This document shows positions 17,565-26,653 of a stretch of 32,153 bases of DNA, piece by piece (position 1 is the first letter of the stretch; every line of letters starts with the position of its first letter). This DNA comes from Anaerolineales bacterium (lineage in GTDB: Bacteria; Chloroflexota; Anaerolineae; Anaerolineales; UBA4823). Below the pieces are notes generated by a model. That model saw nothing but the letters and a program-made list of their open reading frames with translations. It did not search any database and had not been told where the DNA came from. Made by a program: the position numbers and the translations under genes. The stretch lies in contig JAFGBV010000076.1 of assembly GCA_016932955.1 (NCBI GenBank), positions 1 to 32,153 of the forward strand, written 5' to 3'.

Positions 17565-17618
17565 AAAAACGAAAGAGGTGAGGCCGAGCCAAAGCTCGGC
17601 CCCACCTCTTTCGTTTTT
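17565..17618. terminator. Bidirectional intrinsic terminator between cydDC and the M29 aminopeptidase
   Basis: Two 25-base arms (17565-17589 and 17594-17618) are complementary apart from one mismatch and enclose a four-base loop. The left arm begins with AAAAA and the right arm ends with TTTTT, so a U-tract follows the hairpin on both strands. It sits between convergent genes ending at 17506 (+) and 17632 (-), exactly where a shared terminator is expected. Confidence 0.92.
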
Positions 17619-17631
17619 GGTTTATTGCTTA

Positions 17632-18738
17632 TTAAGTGAATTCTCCGTTGCGGTAAATCACGACACCATCCACGCGGATCTCGGAATCTTTGCGCATATC
17701 GCAGATCATGTCCCAGTGGATCATGCTGGTGTTCAGGCTGCCGGTCTCTGGATAACCAGCGCCGAGAGCAACATGGAATGTACCGCCGAGCTTCTCATCA
17801 AAGAGGATGTTGCGGCTGAAGCGGTTGATCTCGAAATTGGTGCCGATGGCAAATTCTCCCAGGTAGCGTGCGCCGACATCAGAATCGAGCATCACGGTCA
17901 GGAATTCCTGCCCTTTTTCTGCGGTAGCCGTGGCAACACGACCTTTCTCAAAGGTCAGTTCAACGCCTTCTACCATGCGCCCCTGGTACAGTGCCGGGTA
18001 GGTGAATTTGACCCAGCCATTGACAGAGGATTCAACCGGGCCGGTATAGATCTCGCCATCAGGCATATTATGCTGACCGCTGGAGTTGCGGAATTTTCGC
18101 CCTTTGATCGACAGGCTGAGGTCCACATTGGGGCCAAGCAACTTGACCTTATCGTGACCTTCGATGCGCTTGACAATCTCGGCCTGCTTTTTCTCCACCC
18201 CTTCCCAATAGGCCACCGGGTCGGGCGTATTTTCATCGGCGTGGCAGGCACTATAGACAAAATTCTCAAAATCCTCATACTTCATGCCAGCTTGCCTGGC
18301 ATACCCTTCGGTGGGGAAGAGGGTCAGTGACCAGCGTAGTGTCTTATCGCCGCCGCGGCGCAGCATGTTACTGCGCACGGGGGCATTGGCTTTCTGCCAA
18401 CGAGACTGCCTTTCGGGGGGCACGTTGGTCAGTGCAAGAGGATTGATCTCAGCCCGGACGCGGATATAGACGTTGAACTGTTCCGTGACCAGCTTCTGGA
18501 AGGTGGGGGTGAAATCCAACTGGGAATCACTGGCATGGGAGAAGAATATTTCCTCTTCGTCTGGCAGGTGGAGGAGAAGATGGGGGTGCCCACCGCGCTT
18601 GAGCACAAGCTCATAAATAGCACGCACCAATGGCTCAGCATTGGTGCTCGTCTCAATAGCCACAAGATCACCTGGAGATACATGCGCAGAATGGTCTACC
18701 AGGATTTGGGCTAGTTTTTCAATACGGTGATCGCTCAA
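17632..18738 (-). CDS. M29-family metallo-aminopeptidase
   Basis: The 368-residue protein matches the thermophilic aminopeptidase (AmpS/AmpT, M29) family and its usual length. The C-terminal half holds the metal-binding residues in their family context: NMPDGEIYTGPVE (Glu229), LGEFAIGTN (Glu295), GTFHVALGAGYPETGSLN (His322) and MIHWDMICDM (His341, Asp343). The family removes N-terminal residues from peptides with Co, Zn or Mg in the cytoplasm, so it probably serves peptide recycling. The start is TTG 18736-18738, supported by AGGGAGG five bases upstream and by family alignment. Transcription diverges from the oxidoreductase gene to the right. Confidence 0.93.
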   Translation of the reverse strand: MSDHRIEKLAQILVDHSAHVSPGDLVAIETSTNAEPLVRAIYELVLKRGGHPHLLLHLPDEEEIFFSHASDSQLDFTPTFQKLVTEQFNVYIRVRAEINPLALTNVPPERQSRWQKANAPVRSNMLRRGGDKTLRWSLTLFPTEGYARQAGMKYEDFENFVYSACHADENTPDPVAYWEGVEKKQAEIVKRIEGHDKVKLLGPNVDLSLSIKGRKFRNSSGQHNMPDGEIYTGPVESSVNGWVKFTYPALYQGRMVEGVELTFEKGRVATATAEKGQEFLTVMLDSDVGARYLGEFAIGTNFEINRFSRNILFDEKLGGTFHVALGAGYPETGSLNTSMIHWDMICDMRKDSEIRVDGVVIYRNGEFT

Positions 18739-18783
18739 TTTTGCCTCCCTCTCATCGGAAATTTATCTACAGGCTACATAAAA

Positions 18784-18816
18784 ATTATATCATGGCAGGT
18801 TATTCCGCGCTATAAT
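18784..18816. promoter_or_regulatory. Back-to-back promoters for the M29 gene (-) and bi-domain oxidoreductase (+)
   Basis: On the minus strand 18784-18792 reads TGATATAAT, a perfect extended -10 box, giving the aminopeptidase a leader of about 40 bases. On the plus strand 18811-18816 reads TATAAT and ends ten bases before the ATG at 18827, giving a leader of about four bases without a Shine-Dalgarno sequence. The two -10 boxes are only 21 bases apart, so polymerase binding at one should interfere with the other. No clear -35 hexamers are seen. Confidence 0.55.
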
Positions 18817-18826
18817 CTGGATCATT

Positions 18827-21025
18827 ATGAAACAACTCCTACAAAACCTCCGCACAGGGCAAACAGCCATCGTTGATGTACCCATGCCCATTGCCAAACC
18901 AGGGACAGCCCTGGTGCGCACGGCTGCGTCGCTGGTTTCAGCAGGCACAGAACGCATGCTGGTTGAATTTGCCGAGAAATCGCTGCTGGGCAAGGCGCGC
19001 TCGCGCCCGGATCTGGTGCGCCAACTATTGGACAAAGCACGCCGTGAAGGGTTACTGACCACGGTGGAAGCGGCTTTCAACCGACTGGACCAGCCAATGC
19101 CACTGGGCTACTCCTCAGCCGGGACGGTTGTGGCGGTGGGGGCAGGCGTGCAAAAGTTCCATCCGGGCGACCGCGTGGCGTGCGCGGGCGGCAACTACGC
19201 TGTGCATGCGGAATATGCTGTGGTGCCAGAAAATTTGCTCGCGCGACTGCCGGATGATGTGGATTTCGAGGCGGCGGCTTTCACCACGCTGGGCGCGATC
19301 GCGCTGCACGGTTTCCGCCTGGCGCAGGTGCAGCTTGGTGAGACAGTCGGTGTGATCGGATTGGGATTGCTTGGGCTGCTGAGCGTAGGCATTGTGCAGG
19401 CGGCAGGCTGCCAGGTATTTGGCGTTGACCTGGATGCCGGGCGGGTTCGGCTGGCAAACCAACTGGGAGCGAGGGCTGCACTGCGCGAGCAAGCCGAAGA
19501 AGCGGCGCTAGCTTTCTCGCGCGGCAGGGGTCTGGATGCACTGCTGATCTGTGCGGACACGAAATCGGATGACCCGGTACAACTGGCGGGAGTGGTGGCG
19601 CGTGACCGGGCGCGGGTGGTGGCTGTGGGGGCGGTTGGATTGAACATTCCGCGCAAAATTTATTATGAGAAAGAACTTTCCTTTGTAAACTCGCGCTCCT
19701 ATGGCCCAGGGCGCTACGATCCCGCCTATGAGGAAGGCGGGCGAGATTACCCGCTCGGCTACGTGCGCTGGAGCGAGGGACGTAACCTGGAAGCGATCGT
19801 CGACTTGCTCCACAGCGGGCGACTGGATGTCCATCCGCTCATCAGCCACCGTTACCCGATCGAAAAAGCCCCCCAGGCTTACGAACTGATCACGGGGAAG
19901 ATCAAAGAGCCTTTCCTGGGGGTTCTGCTCACTTACCCCGACGCGCCTGGTGAAGAAGCGGTCCTAAAAACGCCCGTGCATGAACGCAATGGGAGGACTG
20001 CCCCGCACACAACCGAGAAAGTACGCCTGGGCGTGCTAGGCGCAGGAAACTTTGCCACGGCGGTGATGCTGCCGGCGATTAAGGATATCCCAGCAATTGA
20101 AAAAATAGCCATTGCCTCTGGAGCAGGGGCGCACGCACAGCACGCAGCCAGCAAATTTGCCTTTGGCTATGTAGCGAAAAGCGAGGAAGAAATCCTGGCA
20201 GACCCACAGGTGAACTGCATGGCAATCCTGACCCGCCACGATCTCCATGCAGCTCAAACGCTACGGGCGCTGCAAGCAGGCAAGCATGTGTTCTGCGAAA
20301 AGCCATTAGCACTCAAGCGCCAGGAGCTGGCAGCAATCGGCGAGCAATTAGCCCGGCAGGCGCAAACTTCCGGCGAAGGCAACATAAATCCCTTGCTGAT
20401 GGTCGGCTTCAACCGACGCTTTGCCCCGCTGGCAGTAAAAATGCATGCTTTCATCAGCCAGCGCCACGAGCCGTTTGCCGCCCATTACCGGGTCAACGCG
20501 GGGTACATACCACTCACCCACTGGGTGCACAACGCCGTGGAAGGTGGAGGGCGCATCATTGGCGAAGGCTGCCACTTCATTGACTTCCTGACCTTTTTAG
20601 CAGGGCAGCCTCCGATCAAGGTAACTGCCCACAGCCTGCCAGATGCAGGCCGCTACCAAAGCGATAACATAGTGCTGATCTTCACCTTCCCAGACGGGTC
20701 ACTGGGAACGATCAGCTACCTGGCAAACGGCGATAAGGCTTTCCCCAAGGAACGAGTGGAGGTCTTTGCAGGAGGCCGGGTAGCGGTGTTGGATGACTTC
20801 CGCTCGCTGGAGATGGTGCATGCTGGCAAGCGACAGAAAATCCACTCCCGCCTGCGGCAGGATAAAGGCCACCAGGCCGAATGGATAGCCTTCAGCAAGG
20901 CAATCCTGGACGGCGGACCACCGCCCATCCCTTATGCACATCTCCTCGGCGTAACGCAAGCAAGCTTTGCAGCGATAGAAGCGCTGCAAAGCCAGCAAGA
21001 GCAAACCATTGCGCAGGCGGCGTAG
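18827..21025 (+). CDS. Bi-domain oxidoreductase: zinc-type MDR dehydrogenase fused to Gfo/Idh/MocA dehydrogenase
   Basis: The 732-residue protein has two dehydrogenase modules. Residues 1 to about 365 are a medium-chain dehydrogenase/reductase (GYSSAGTVVAVGAGVQKFHPGDRVACAGG; nucleotide-binding VIGLGLLGLLS near 176). Residues from about 398 form a Gfo/Idh/MocA enzyme (LGVLGAGNFATAV near 402; catalytic EKP at 491-493; GEGCHFIDFLTFLAG later). This fusion is recurrently encoded beside heparinase II/III-like proteins and glycosyltransferases in surface polysaccharide loci, as here. It probably modifies a nucleotide sugar or glycan, but the substrate is unknown. Classical structural zinc cysteines are not evident in the MDR half. 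Confidence 0.92.
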   Translation: MKQLLQNLRTGQTAIVDVPMPIAKPGTALVRTAASLVSAGTERMLVEFAEKSLLGKARSRPDLVRQLLDKARREGLLTTVEAAFNRLDQPMPLGYSSAGTVVAVGAGVQKFHPGDRVACAGGNYAVHAEYAVVPENLLARLPDDVDFEAAAFTTLGAIALHGFRLAQVQLGETVGVIGLGLLGLLSVGIVQAAGCQVFGVDLDAGRVRLANQLGARAALREQAEEAALAFSRGRGLDALLICADTKSDDPVQLAGVVARDRARVVAVGAVGLNIPRKIYYEKELSFVNSRSYGPGRYDPAYEEGGRDYPLGYVRWSEGRNLEAIVDLLHSGRLDVHPLISHRYPIEKAPQAYELITGKIKEPFLGVLLTYPDAPGEEAVLKTPVHERNGRTAPHTTEKVRLGVLGAGNFATAVMLPAIKDIPAIEKIAIASGAGAHAQHAASKFAFGYVAKSEEEILADPQVNCMAILTRHDLHAAQTLRALQAGKHVFCEKPLALKRQELAAIGEQLARQAQTSGEGNINPLLMVGFNRRFAPLAVKMHAFISQRHEPFAAHYRVNAGYIPLTHWVHNAVEGGGRIIGEGCHFIDFLTFLAGQPPIKVTAHSLPDAGRYQSDNIVLIFTFPDGSLGTISYLANGDKAFPKERVEVFAGGRVAVLDDFRSLEMVHAGKRQKIHSRLRQDKGHQAEWIAFSKAILDGGPPPIPYAHLLGVTQASFAAIEALQSQQEQTIAQAA

Positions 21026-21099
21026 CAATGCGCTACCATTGCAATGTCAGGCGATAACAACATTGCCAGCACAAGCTCCTCATCCACCCCTAGGCACCG

Positions 21100-23229
21100 A
21101 TGCCTGAACTACCTGTCTCATCCTCAGGGCTGCTCTCCCGCGTGATGCTAGTGCTGAAAGCGCTGGGCGAGCTCGGACCCCGCCAGGCGGGTTTATTTGC
21201 CTGGTATAAACTACTGCTCCACAGCGGAACTCTGCGGGCAGCAACAAGATCGCCTGCGCCAAGGGTAGATGGGGCTAGATTCCACCCACCGCTGCAACAC
21301 CTTCCCACCCGAGAGGCGCTAAGAGACATTCTTGGCACAGATGGCATTGGTTACCTGATCCAGGAAGCAGATGAGATCACAAGCGGGCATACGCGCCTAT
21401 TTGGCGGCCCACTCGTCGCGCTGGAATTGACTCCTGCTCGGCCATTACTGCACTGGACAGCATACGAGACGGGGCATGCCCAGCCGACGATGGCTTGCAC
21501 CACTACGGCAAGCATGGATTGGAAATTCGTATGGGAGCCAGCCCGCTTTGGCTGGGCAACGATCCTGGCACGCGCTTACCATATCTGCGGGGAAGAAGTG
21601 TATGCGCAAGCCTTCTGGAAATTTACAGAAACATTTCTGGATAGAAACCCGGCTTACCAGGGGCCGAATTGGATGTCTGCGCAAGAGGTGGCATTACGGC
21701 TGATCGCCCTGGTGTTCTGCGGGCAGGTTCTTGCACCAAGCAGAGCGAGCACCGCGCCACGGATGCAGCGACTGGGACAGGCGATTGCCGAACACGCCAG
21801 GCGCATCCCCCCGACGCTGGCTTACGCCCGGGCGCAGAACAACAATCACCTACTCAGCGAAGCAGCCGGGTTATATACTGCCGCCCAGGCGTTGCCCGAT
21901 CATCCGCATGCCAAGCGCTGGGAACGCCTGGGGATCCACTGGCTGAATGCCGGGCTACAGGGGCAGATCGCTGCGGATGGATGTTACAGCCAGCACAGTA
22001 TCAATTACCATCGCCTTATGCTACAACTGGCAATCTGGGTGGACGCGCTGGCAGGGAATCCGCCCTCATCGCTGACACACCCGGTCTTCCAGGCAGAGAC
22101 TCGCCATCGCCTGGCAGCCGCCACGCGATGGCTGCTGCGCCTGGTGGACTGTACCAGTGGGGGTGCCCCAAACCTGGGGCCAAACGATGGGGCTTATATC
22201 CTGCCTTTGAGTATCACGCCGCCAGGGGAACTTTGCGGTCGGGATTACCGGCCTGTGCTGCAAGCAGCAGGGATAACCTTCCTGGGCGAACGCCAGCTTG
22301 CCAGTGGAGCGTGGGATGAAATGACAATGTGGCTGGTGGCGCACCAAAGACAGTCAGGGTCTAGCCTCTCATCACAGCAGCCAATGTCTCATAAAACAGA
22401 CATCCAGCAAACCCCTCACATTTTGCACAACCCGGCATCGGACTCCTGGGCATACCTGCGGGTGGCACGATTCACCTCCCGCCCCGGACATGCTGACCAG
22501 CTCCACTTAGATTTGTGGTGGCATGGATTCAATATCGCCCAGGATGCAGGAACATACCGCTACACTGCGGAGGCGCCGTGGAACAACAGCCTGGCCCACA
22601 CCGCTGTACACAACACGCTATTGATCGATGACCAGGAGCAGATGACCCGCGCAGGGCGATTCCTGTATCTGGATTGGGCGCAGGCGGAGGTTATTGCTGC
22701 CAGGGATGGAGCAGAGGGCGCTTTACAACAGGTGACTGCCCGTCATGAGGGTTACCGGCGCCTGGAAGTGAGCCACCAGCGCAGCGTGGAAGCAAGTACA
22801 GACGGGCGATGGCTGATCACTGACCAGGTCACGGGGAGGGCTGGGAGGCTCACAAGGGCCCGGCTACACTGGCTGCTGCCGGATTGGGAATGGAAGGTGG
22901 AAGAAAATTTGATTAAGGCAGATCAAGAATCCCCCTCCACAGGTTCATCCCGAATCGCACTGCACTCGCCACTGGGTGAGATCCTGCTCGAGATTGCCGC
23001 CACCGGGCAGAAAATGGCAAGGGCCGAGCTGGAGATTTGCCGTGGCGGTGAGGTGCTTTATGGCAGCAAGCCCTGCCATCCAAGCTGGGGCTGGGTATCG
23101 CCCACCTATGGCGTGAAAACCTCTGCGCTCTCCATTTCACTGTGGATCGAAGGAGAGCTACCAATTGAAGCACACAGCACATGGATATTTTCCAGAACCA
23201 GACCCAAACCGATGGCTGGAAACATCTAG
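21100..23229 (+). CDS. Heparinase II/III family / alginate lyase-like protein
   Basis: The 709-residue protein has an N-terminal alpha-helical toroid and a C-terminal heparinase II/III-like beta domain. Conserved catalytic-type blocks are ARAQNNNHLLSEAAG (from about 244), QHSINYH (298-304) and AHTAVHNTLLIDDQEQ (from 499). Family members cleave or bind uronic-acid polysaccharides. In loci with a bi-domain oxidoreductase and GT4 enzyme they are usually assigned to exopolysaccharide synthesis or remodelling. No signal peptide is evident, which is odd for a secreted lyase. An in-frame TAG nine bases upstream limits the start to 21100 or later; ATG 21144 (MLVLKALGELGPRQ) also fits the family. The 74-base gap before it contains a 7-bp stem (21041-21047 with 21060-21066). 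Confidence 0.87.
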   Translation: MPELPVSSSGLLSRVMLVLKALGELGPRQAGLFAWYKLLLHSGTLRAATRSPAPRVDGARFHPPLQHLPTREALRDILGTDGIGYLIQEADEITSGHTRLFGGPLVALELTPARPLLHWTAYETGHAQPTMACTTTASMDWKFVWEPARFGWATILARAYHICGEEVYAQAFWKFTETFLDRNPAYQGPNWMSAQEVALRLIALVFCGQVLAPSRASTAPRMQRLGQAIAEHARRIPPTLAYARAQNNNHLLSEAAGLYTAAQALPDHPHAKRWERLGIHWLNAGLQGQIAADGCYSQHSINYHRLMLQLAIWVDALAGNPPSSLTHPVFQAETRHRLAAATRWLLRLVDCTSGGAPNLGPNDGAYILPLSITPPGELCGRDYRPVLQAAGITFLGERQLASGAWDEMTMWLVAHQRQSGSSLSSQQPMSHKTDIQQTPHILHNPASDSWAYLRVARFTSRPGHADQLHLDLWWHGFNIAQDAGTYRYTAEAPWNNSLAHTAVHNTLLIDDQEQMTRAGRFLYLDWAQAEVIAARDGAEGALQQVTARHEGYRRLEVSHQRSVEASTDGRWLITDQVTGRAGRLTRARLHWLLPDWEWKVEENLIKADQESPSTGSSRIALHSPLGEILLEIAATGQKMARAELEICRGGEVLYGSKPCHPSWGWVSPTYGVKTSALSISLWIEGELPIEAHSTWIFSRTRPKPMAGNI

Positions 23230-24474
23230 ATGACGAAAGGGAGCAGTGTGCATATCTTATTAATCCACCAGGCATTTGCGGCGCTGGATGAGCCAGGCGG
23301 CACGCGGCACCACGAGCTGGCGCGCCGCCTGGCAGATCGCGGCCACCGCCTGACGATCATTGCCAGTCCTATCTCGTACCTGACGGGGAAATCACGGAAT
23401 AAGAGGATTCCGTGGATGCAGAAACAACAGGATGGCGAACGGATCACTGTCCTGCGCGCATATACTTACCCCGCGTTGCATCGCAGCTTCTTGCACCGCA
23501 TCTTCAGTTTTTTTAGCTTTATGTTCTCATCCTTGTTGATCGGTCTGGGGATACGGAAGGTTGATCTGGTATGGGGCACATCGCCACCAATCTTCCAGGG
23601 AGCCACAGCCTGGGCACTGGCACGCTTGAAAGGTGTGCCGTTCCTATTTGAAGTGCGCGATCTTTGGCCTGCCTTTGCCATCGCCGTGGGGGTATTGAGG
23701 CAACCGCTGCTGATCCGCCTTTCGGAATGGCTGGAGCGCTTCTTGTACCGGCGAGCGGACGCGCTGGTGGTCAACTCCCCGGGATATATCCAGCATGTCC
23801 GCGAGCGAGGCGCCCAGCGGGTGGAATTGATCCCCAATGGGGCAGACCCGGCGATGTTTACTGCGGGCACGAGCGAGCGAGCTGCATTCCGCCAGCAGGT
23901 GGGGCTGGGAGAGCATTTTGTAGCGCTCTACGCCGGGGCTCACGGCATGTCCAATGACCTGGGAGTGGTGCTGCAGGCAGCCAGCCTGCTGCGGGATCGA
24001 GAGGATATCCGCATTATTCTCCTGGGGGATGGAAAAGAGAAGGCAGCCTTGCAGCAGCAAGCGCGAGACCTGGGGCTGAGCAACGTTATCTTCCTGCCGC
24101 CAATTGCGAAAAACGAAATGGCTGTCGCGCTGGCGGCAGCCGATGCCTGCATCGCAATTCTCAAGCCAATTGAGATGTACAAGACCACCTATCCCAATAA
24201 AGTATTCGATTACATGGCAGCAGGCAAGGCAACCATCCTGGCAATCGATGGCGTGATCCGCGAGGTGGTCGAGAAAGCCAGGGCAGGCATTGCCGTCGCG
24301 CCTGGGGATGCGCCAGCGCTGGCCCAGGCGGTGCGCACCCTGGCAGATAACCCACAGCGCGCGGCGGAGATGGGCGCCAGGGCGCAGGCTTACGTAGCAG
24401 CGCACTTCGATCGAGCAGCGTTGGCGAATGTGCTAGAGGCGTTGCTGCAAAGGCTGACTGCTGAACATAAGTAG
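23230..24474 (+). CDS. GT4-family glycosyltransferase (WbuB-like)
   Basis: This 414-residue GT-B enzyme has an N-terminal Rossmann half beginning HILLIHQAFAALDEPGGTRHHELARRLADRGHRLTII, a donor-domain start at LIPNGADPAMF, and a C-terminal motif YPNKVFDYMAAGKATILAIDGVIREVV with the acidic and glycine residues of the GT4 donor site. It would transfer a sugar from a nucleotide donor during surface glycan assembly at the cytoplasmic membrane. The ATG at 23230 directly abuts the heparinase stop. An alternative GTG at 23248, preceded by AAGGGAG, would give the more typical start VHILLIHQ, so the first six residues are uncertain. Confidence 0.92.
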   Translation: MTKGSSVHILLIHQAFAALDEPGGTRHHELARRLADRGHRLTIIASPISYLTGKSRNKRIPWMQKQQDGERITVLRAYTYPALHRSFLHRIFSFFSFMFSSLLIGLGIRKVDLVWGTSPPIFQGATAWALARLKGVPFLFEVRDLWPAFAIAVGVLRQPLLIRLSEWLERFLYRRADALVVNSPGYIQHVRERGAQRVELIPNGADPAMFTAGTSERAAFRQQVGLGEHFVALYAGAHGMSNDLGVVLQAASLLRDREDIRIILLGDGKEKAALQQQARDLGLSNVIFLPPIAKNEMAVALAAADACIAILKPIEMYKTTYPNKVFDYMAAGKATILAIDGVIREVVEKARAGIAVAPGDAPALAQAVRTLADNPQRAAEMGARAQAYVAAHFDRAALANVLEALLQRLTAEHK

Positions 24475-24487
24475 GATAGCAATATGC

Positions 24488-24515
24488 TTCACCACCTCTT
24501 GTTCCAGTGTATAAT
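24488..24515 (+). promoter_or_regulatory. Sortase promoter implying a leaderless GTG-start mRNA
   Basis: TTCACC at 24488-24493 (four of six matches to TTGACA) is 16 bases from a perfect TATAAT at 24510-24515. The usual 7-base step to +1 lands on 24522, the G of the in-frame GTG. No Shine-Dalgarno sequence precedes that codon. An earlier in-frame GTG at 24507 overlaps the -10 box and would not be transcribed from this promoter. Confidence 0.5.
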
Positions 24516-24521
24516 TTTCAC

Positions 24522-25427
24522 GTGCGTAAGAACAAATCACCTGAAGATCTATCTGTAGAAGAGCTACGCCGCTTGCTAGTGGAGAAACGCCGGCGAACCC
24601 GCCAGGAACACCTGGAGCGATTCCGGCGCACCGGGCGCGTGATCACGCTGGCATCAGATCTGGAAACAGGCCTGCTCGACCAGATGCCATCCCAAGAGCC
24701 AGTAGAGGATGAGAAGCCATCCTGGAAGGAACGCAGTAAGAAGATCTTTGATCGCGTGCTATTGGGGGTGGAAATCCTGGCAGTGATTGGCCTGGCATTT
24801 GTGCTGCTCAACGGGCTGGAGATCTTGCGCGAGCTGAACACCCAAGCTCTGGAGGCCTTTGATCTCCCCACGCTGACGCCAACCCCGCTGATCAGCTCGG
24901 TCGTGCTGCCCTCAGGCCACACCCCCCCAAACTCGCCAGGAGGGGCGCGCCCAAACGAATATGAGATTCCAGAACATCTGCGCCCACTGGTGCAATCCCT
25001 GGCGGAAATCCCCATCCCAACGCCCGGCCCCGAACAGGCTGTGCGCATCCAAATCCCTGCGATCAGCGTGGACGCGCCCATTGTGCAGGGAGATGGGTGG
25101 GAGCAGTTGAAGAAGGGAGTTGGACAACACATCGGCTCCACCAATCCTGGGGCGCCAGGGAACCTGGTGCTCTCGGCGCATAACGATGTGTTTGGGGAAA
25201 TCTTTCGCTACCTGGATCAATTGCAGAAGGGCGACCAGATCATTGTATACACCAATCAGCGCTCTTATACGTATATTGTCTCAGAGACTCTGACCGTTGA
25301 ACCCACCCAGGTGGAAGTGATGGCGCCAACACCCGACGAAACGATCACGTTGATCTCGTGTTATCCATATCTGGTGGACAACCAAAGAATCGTGGTTAAG
25401 GGCGTGCTGCAAGACAGCAGCCAATGA
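24522..25427 (+). CDS. Sortase, class D/E-like
   Basis: From GTG 24522 the protein has 301 residues. A charged cytoplasmic segment (residues 1-75, SPEDLSVEELRRLLVEKRRR) precedes one transmembrane helix at about 79-99, a Pro/Thr-rich stalk, and a sortase beta-barrel from about 175. The catalytic triad is complete: His220 (LSAHND), Cys280 (TLISCYP) and Arg289 (NQRIVV). Sortases cut a C-terminal sorting signal and attach the protein to an envelope acceptor. No LPxTG-type substrate was found in the window; the VIT/VWA protein at the left edge is a candidate whose C-terminus is not visible. An upstream GTG 24507 would add five residues but overlaps the promoter. Confidence 0.9.
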   Translation: MRKNKSPEDLSVEELRRLLVEKRRRTRQEHLERFRRTGRVITLASDLETGLLDQMPSQEPVEDEKPSWKERSKKIFDRVLLGVEILAVIGLAFVLLNGLEILRELNTQALEAFDLPTLTPTPLISSVVLPSGHTPPNSPGGARPNEYEIPEHLRPLVQSLAEIPIPTPGPEQAVRIQIPAISVDAPIVQGDGWEQLKKGVGQHIGSTNPGAPGNLVLSAHNDVFGEIFRYLDQLQKGDQIIVYTNQRSYTYIVSETLTVEPTQVEVMAPTPDETITLISCYPYLVDNQRIVVKGVLQDSSQ

Positions 25428-25488
25428 AACCTGGCAGAAGACAAATGATTACGGCGACTTCGGTGGAGGGGATGCAGATCATAAGTTG

Positions 25489-26640
25489 ATGAACACGAAT
25501 CACCCACGCTGGTCTAACCAAACAAAAATGGTAATCAGCCTGCTGCTGCTAGCGCTGTTTGTATACTTGCTGGCACGCTTCAGCGTGGTGATCCCACCGC
25601 TTATCCTGGCAGTGATCCTGGCGTATATTCTCACGCCGTTGGTGAACTTGCTGCACAAGCGGCTGCGCCTGCCGCGTGTGCTGGCAATCTTGCTGGTTTA
25701 TATTCTTCTGCTGGCAGCAATCATCACCTTGCCAGCAGTGGTTATTCCGGTTCTTGGAACCCAATTCGAGTCTTTCAACCTGGATTTCCAGATCATTCTG
25801 GAGCAGGTGGAGAGCGCGCTGGGCCATCGCTACAACATTCTGGGGTATGAAATTGATACGACAACCCTGTTTGAGAATATCATCCAGGCACTGCAAGGAT
25901 TGCTGGAACCCGTCATCGGACAGACGCTCGCGCTGGCGGTGGAAGTCGTCTCTTCAATCATCTGGGTTATTTTCATCTTTGTCGTTTCTTTCTACTTGAT
26001 CAAAGATAGCGGAAAGCTTAACAACTGGCTTGAAGAGCACATCCCCCCTGCATACCGCGAGGATTTCGTCACGCTGCGCGACGAAATCAACACCATCTGG
26101 GGGGCATTCTTTCGCGGCCAGTTGCTGCTGGGGCTGGTGGTGGCGATTATCTTCATCGTGATCGGTTCGATATTGGGATTGCCGTTTGCGCTGGCAATGG
26201 GAATCCTGGCCGGCATTCTGGAATTCCTGCCCAGCATCGGGCACGGCATCTGGCTGACGATCGCGACATTGGTTGCCCTCGTTCTGGGCTCCACCTGGCT
26301 ACCCATTCCCAACTGGGCTTTTGCGCTGCTAATCATCGGTTTGCACATATTCTTCCAGCAATTCGATCTGAACTATCTGATCCCACGCATCATTGGGCGG
26401 AGCGTACACCTGCCACCGCTGGTGGTGATCCTGGGCATCGTCACCGGAGCAGTTCTGGCCGGCGTAATGGGAATTCCTCTGGCAGCCCCCACCATTGCTT
26501 CGGCGCGTGTGATTGGGCGCTATATTTATGCAAACCTATTTGACATTGAAGCATTCCCCCGTAGCACGGTAGAGCCTCTGCCTCCCCCTAATGCTCGCTG
26601 GTGGAAACGATCTGCCACTAAAAACGGGCCGACTGAATGA
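25489..26640 (+). CDS. AI-2E family transporter, copy 1
   Basis: The 383-residue protein begins MNTNHPRW and has about eight hydrophobic helices in the AI-2E (PF01594-type) layout: a pair of N-terminal helices (LLLLALFVYLLARFSVVIPPLILAVILAYILTPLV), then an amphipathic region, and a C-terminal bundle with FRGQLLLGLVVAIIFIVIG, ALAMGILAGILEFLPSIG and DLNYLIPRIIGRSVHLPPLVVILGIVTG. Family roles include autoinducer export and sodium/proton antiport, so the substrate is unknown. The preceding TTG at 25486 is less likely than ATG 25489. A paralogue follows 13 bases later. Confidence 0.9.
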   Translation: MNTNHPRWSNQTKMVISLLLLALFVYLLARFSVVIPPLILAVILAYILTPLVNLLHKRLRLPRVLAILLVYILLLAAIITLPAVVIPVLGTQFESFNLDFQIILEQVESALGHRYNILGYEIDTTTLFENIIQALQGLLEPVIGQTLALAVEVVSSIIWVIFIFVVSFYLIKDSGKLNNWLEEHIPPAYREDFVTLRDEINTIWGAFFRGQLLLGLVVAIIFIVIGSILGLPFALAMGILAGILEFLPSIGHGIWLTIATLVALVLGSTWLPIPNWAFALLIIGLHIFFQQFDLNYLIPRIIGRSVHLPPLVVILGIVTGAVLAGVMGIPLAAPTIASARVIGRYIYANLFDIEAFPRSTVEPLPPPNARWWKRSATKNGPTE

Positions 26641-26653
26641 TCTGAGGAGCAAT

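Noticed and set aside
24507..24521. GTG 24507 as the sortase start
   Set aside because: It overlaps a perfect -10 box; GTG 24522 lies at the predicted transcription start.
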